From the NCBI GenBank assembly GCA_946222055.1, contig CAMIEW010000020.1, positions 1-8,604 on the forward strand: 8,604 nt of DNA. The letters run 5' to 3'. The translations under genes and the position numbers were made by a program. Within the stretch, counting starts at the first letter, position 1; every line of letters begins with the position of its first letter. Positions 6,413-8,604 of this stretch are shown here, in pieces. Under the pieces are notes generated by a model, which was not told where the DNA came from, searched no databases, and worked only from the letters and a program-made list of their open reading frames with translations. The DNA is from an uncultured Porphyromonas sp. (lineage in GTDB: Bacteria; Bacteroidota; Bacteroidia; Bacteroidales; Porphyromonadaceae).

Positions 6413-7906
6413 ATGAATAAAGACGACTACATGGATAGAGGGTCAGCGCAAGATACAGACCCTTCAGATCGCGTCGATGAGCGTTACCCTGCGTCGCGCA
6501 GGGGCTATGCTGACCGTACACGATCAGATTTTCGCGGCAGACGTCACTCTACCGATGACGATCAGCAGACAGGTATGAGGCGTCGCCGTCGTATCAGGGA
6601 GATGCGTCCTGAGGAGGTGCCCTCTGCACCGCAGGACTTCCGTAGTGATAGGAATGACTCCTCGGACGACTTTGACTCATATCGTGGATCCCGCTCTTAT
6701 GACCGCTATGAGCGGCGTGATGGTGGCTCCTCGAGCGTCGCAGACTATCGTCGGGAAGAGTCGGAGACCGACTATCGGGCGAGATATAAGCAACGATTTG
6801 AGAGCAATCGTAGGCACTACAGCGACTCCGATGATCAAGGATCCAGAGGAGAGAGTGCTCGCTATCGTCGCGGATCAGATACGCGTGACGAGGGCTACTC
6901 AGGCAGAGGCAGGTCCGGTTATCGCTCTTACGACAGTGATCAAAGTCAGCGACGTCAGCAGACCGGACGTTCCTATCATCGCGACCAGGGTGATCGACCC
7001 TCCTATGGTCAGAGATCTCGCAGATCTTTTGATGATCAGGACGGAGGCGGTCGTCGGGACACAAAGCGAAATTTTGGATCCAAGAATAATCGGCCTTCCA
7101 GGGGTGCTAACTATCCTCGTCAGTCTACTAAAGGGCCGAGGAGAAAGCCTGTACAGCCTACATACGAGCAGCCTGAGATAAGTGCGGATGAGCCGATCCG
7201 TCTCAATAAGTATATCGCCAACTCCGGTGTCTGCTCTCGACGTGAGGCGGATGACCTCATTGCTGCCGGTGCCGTCCTGGTTAATGGTGCTCCGGTAACC
7301 ACTCTGGGGACTAAGGTGACCATCAATGATCGAGTGGAGGTCAATCGTCAGGAGATCAGACCGGAGAATAAAGTCTACGTGCTCCTCAATAAGCCGCGCA
7401 ACTGTGTCACCACATCTGATGATCCGCAGGAGAGGATGACGGTGGTCAATCTTGTACGCTCAGCTGCCAAGGAGCGTATCTATCCGGTGGGTCGTCTTGA
7501 CCGTAATACGACCGGCGTGCTCCTCCTTACCAACGATGGAGAGCTGGCAGCGAAGCTGGTTCACCCTTCCTTTGAGAAGAAGAAGATCTACCACGCGTGG
7601 CTCGACAAGGAGGTATCTCCTGAGGATATGCAGAAGCTGGCAGATGGGATCGAGCTCGAGGACGGCGAGATGCATGCTGATGCGATCAGCTACGTCACCG
7701 ATGACGATCACACTCAGGTGGGTATAGAGATCCACTCAGGTCGCAACCGCATCGTTCGCCGACTCTTTGAGGCACTGGGCTACCGAGTAGTGAAGCTCGA
7801 TCGGGTGTACTTCGCCGGTCTGACTAAGAAGAATCTCGGTCGCGGCAAGTGGCGCTACCTGACACAGGAGGAGGTGGATAACCTCAAGATGGGAGCATTT
7901 GAGTAA
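6413..7906 (+). CDS. rluB: RluB-type 23S rRNA pseudouridine synthase with a long disordered N-terminal extension
   Basis: The C-terminal half is a complete RsuA/RluB-family enzyme, which isomerises a uridine in rRNA. An S4 RNA-binding domain starts near residue 262 (IRLNKYIANSGVCSRREADDLI...VLVNG), followed by the catalytic domain (VYVLLNKPRNCVTTSDD). The motif GRLDRNTTG holds the catalytic Asp363, with LVHPS, YHAWL and GRNRIVRRLFEALGY further on. The first roughly 255 of 497 residues are low complexity, rich in Arg, Asp, Ser, Tyr, Gly and Gln, with few aliphatic residues. They are probably disordered and RNA-binding, like the extensions I recall from other Bacteroidota copies of this family. 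I chose the ATG at 6413 (MNKDDYMDRG). An in-frame GTG at 6368 would add 15 residues, but it sits exactly in the loop of leader hairpin 1 and has no ribosome-binding site. Subfamily RluB rather than RluE/RluF is judged by eye. Gap to asnS is 17 nt. Confidence 0.9.
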   Translation: MNKDDYMDRGSAQDTDPSDRVDERYPASRRGYADRTRSDFRGRRHSTDDDQQTGMRRRRRIREMRPEEVPSAPQDFRSDRNDSSDDFDSYRGSRSYDRYERRDGGSSSVADYRREESETDYRARYKQRFESNRRHYSDSDDQGSRGESARYRRGSDTRDEGYSGRGRSGYRSYDSDQSQRRQQTGRSYHRDQGDRPSYGQRSRRSFDDQDGGGRRDTKRNFGSKNNRPSRGANYPRQSTKGPRRKPVQPTYEQPEISADEPIRLNKYIANSGVCSRREADDLIAAGAVLVNGAPVTTLGTKVTINDRVEVNRQEIRPENKVYVLLNKPRNCVTTSDDPQERMTVVNLVRSAAKERIYPVGRLDRNTTGVLLLTNDGELAAKLVHPSFEKKKIYHAWLDKEVSPEDMQKLADGIELEDGEMHADAISYVTDDDHTQVGIEIHSGRNRIVRRLFEALGYRVVKLDRVYFAGLTKKNLGRGKWRYLTQEEVDNLKMGAFE

Positions 7907-7923
7907 GCATATAAGAAAACCTT

Positions 7924-8604
7924 ATGAAAAGAGTAAAGATAGTCGACCTCGTCAAGGATCCTAAGTACATCGGTCAGGAGGTCAATGTCAAGGGGTGGGT
8001 CCGCACAAAGAGGGGTAGTAAATATGTCGCTTTCATTGCTATGAATGATGGCTCCTCAGTGTATAACCTCCAGATAGTTGCCGACAAGAGCAAGATCGAT
8101 GAGGAGCTGCTCAAGAGGATCACTACCGGTGCCTGTCTCTCTGTAGAAGGCAAGCTGGTAGAGAGTCAGGGCAAGGGACAGACCGTAGAGGTACAGGCTG
8201 ATGCCATCGAGATCTACGGTACGGCAGATCCCGATACGTATCCCTTGCAGAAGAAAGAGCACACCTTTGAGTTCCTGCGAGAGGTGGCTCACCTCCGTCC
8301 GAGGACCAATACCTTTGGTGCAGTCTTCCGCATCCGCCACAATATGGCTTATGCGATCCACAAGTACTTCCACGACAAGGGATTCGTCTACTTCCACACC
8401 CCGCTGATCACTGCCTCCGATGCTGAGGGAGCGGGACAGATGTTCCAGGTGACGACTCTGGATGTCGCCAATCCTCCCCGCACCGAGGAGGGTGCAGTGG
8501 ACTACAGCCAGGACTTCTTCGGTCAGGAGACCAACCTCACCGTCTCCGGTCAGCTGGAGGGCGAGCTTGCGGCTATGGGTCTGGGCGAGATCTACACCTT
8601 TGGT
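7924..8604 (+). CDS. asnS: Asparaginyl-tRNA synthetase, 3' partial
   Basis: The first 227 codons of a class IIb synthetase that charges tRNA-Asn with asparagine; the gene runs off the window and family members are about 465 residues. The N-terminal OB-fold anticodon-binding domain spans about residues 15-105 ([36 protein letters not shown]). Next come the hinge [21 protein letters not shown] and class II motif 1 (about 137-161, ending [10 protein letters not shown]). The segment [19 protein letters not shown] and the later [18 protein letters not shown] lead into motif 2, where the window ends. Between them lies a stretch of about 20 residues ([18 protein letters not shown]) typical of asparaginyl rather than aspartyl enzymes. 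It follows rluB by 17 nt with no promoter box of its own visible, so it is probably co-transcribed. The start is preceded by the A-rich stretch AAGAAAACCTT, without a Shine-Dalgarno site. Confidence 0.96.
   Translation, partial: MKRVKIVDLVKDPKYIGQEVNVKGWVRTKRGSKYVAFIAMNDGSSVYNLQIVADKSKIDEELLKRITTGACLSVEGKLVESQGKGQTVEVQADAIEIYGTADPDTYPLQKKEHTFEFLREVAHLRPRTNTFGAVFRIRHNMAYAIHKYFHDKGFVYFHTPLITASDAEGAGQMFQVTTLDVANPPRTEEGAVDYSQDFFGQETNLTVSGQLEGELAAMGLGEIYTFG

Noticed and set aside
6645..7181. Plus-strand +1-frame open frame (178 codons) inside the RluB extension
   Set aside because: It exists because the low-complexity Arg/Asp/Ser coding avoids stops in a second frame; its translation looks random, and no initiation signal is seen.

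Overview
The window looks like chromosomal DNA from a member of the Bacteroidota, most likely a Porphyromonas-like Bacteroidales. The reasons are: a LysM plus periplasmic-binding-protein fusion next to a PorT-family outer-membrane beta-barrel; a TAnnTTTG-type promoter box upstream of purB; few Shine-Dalgarno sites; and an RluB-type pseudouridine synthase with a very long Arg/Asp/Ser/Tyr/Gly-rich N-terminal extension. Base composition is moderately GC-rich by eye (not counted). All seven genes are on the + strand, and the window cuts the first gene at its 5' end and the last at its 3' end.

Bases 1-4893 hold five tightly packed genes that are probably one transcript. They are a LysM/substrate-binding-domain envelope protein (5' end missing), a PorT-like outer-membrane barrel, and a three-gene class III (BtuFCD/FecBCD type) ABC importer: periplasmic binding protein, FecCD permease and ATPase. 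Successive junctions are a 1-nt overlap, a 17-nt gap, exact abutment and a 4-nt overlap, so translation is probably coupled. The importer would take a corrinoid, heme or ferric siderophore from the periplasm into the cytoplasm. The sequence does not settle which, and no TonB-dependent receptor or riboswitch lies in the window.

Bases 4894-6311 hold a short promoter region and purB (adenylosuccinate lyase), which appears to be its own transcription unit. The promoter region has a perfect TAnnTTTG box and a TGGGCAA direct repeat.

Bases 6312-8604 hold a structured 101-nt leader, the rluB-like pseudouridine synthase gene, and, 17 nt later, the first 227 codons of asnS (asparaginyl-tRNA synthetase). 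These two genes both serve translation and are probably co-transcribed. The leader is the most unusual non-coding part of the window. It has a perfect AT-rich palindrome followed by two tandem GC-rich hairpins, both closed by the same GTGA tetraloop (a GNRA type), with the octamer CCGTGAGG repeated 21 nt apart.

No tRNA or rRNA gene, CRISPR array, insertion sequence, prophage or defence system is visible. This is mostly a core housekeeping and envelope region. The observations most worth following up are the rluB leader structure, the large disordered extension of RluB, and the orphan LysM/binding-domain fusion coupled to an outer-membrane barrel.
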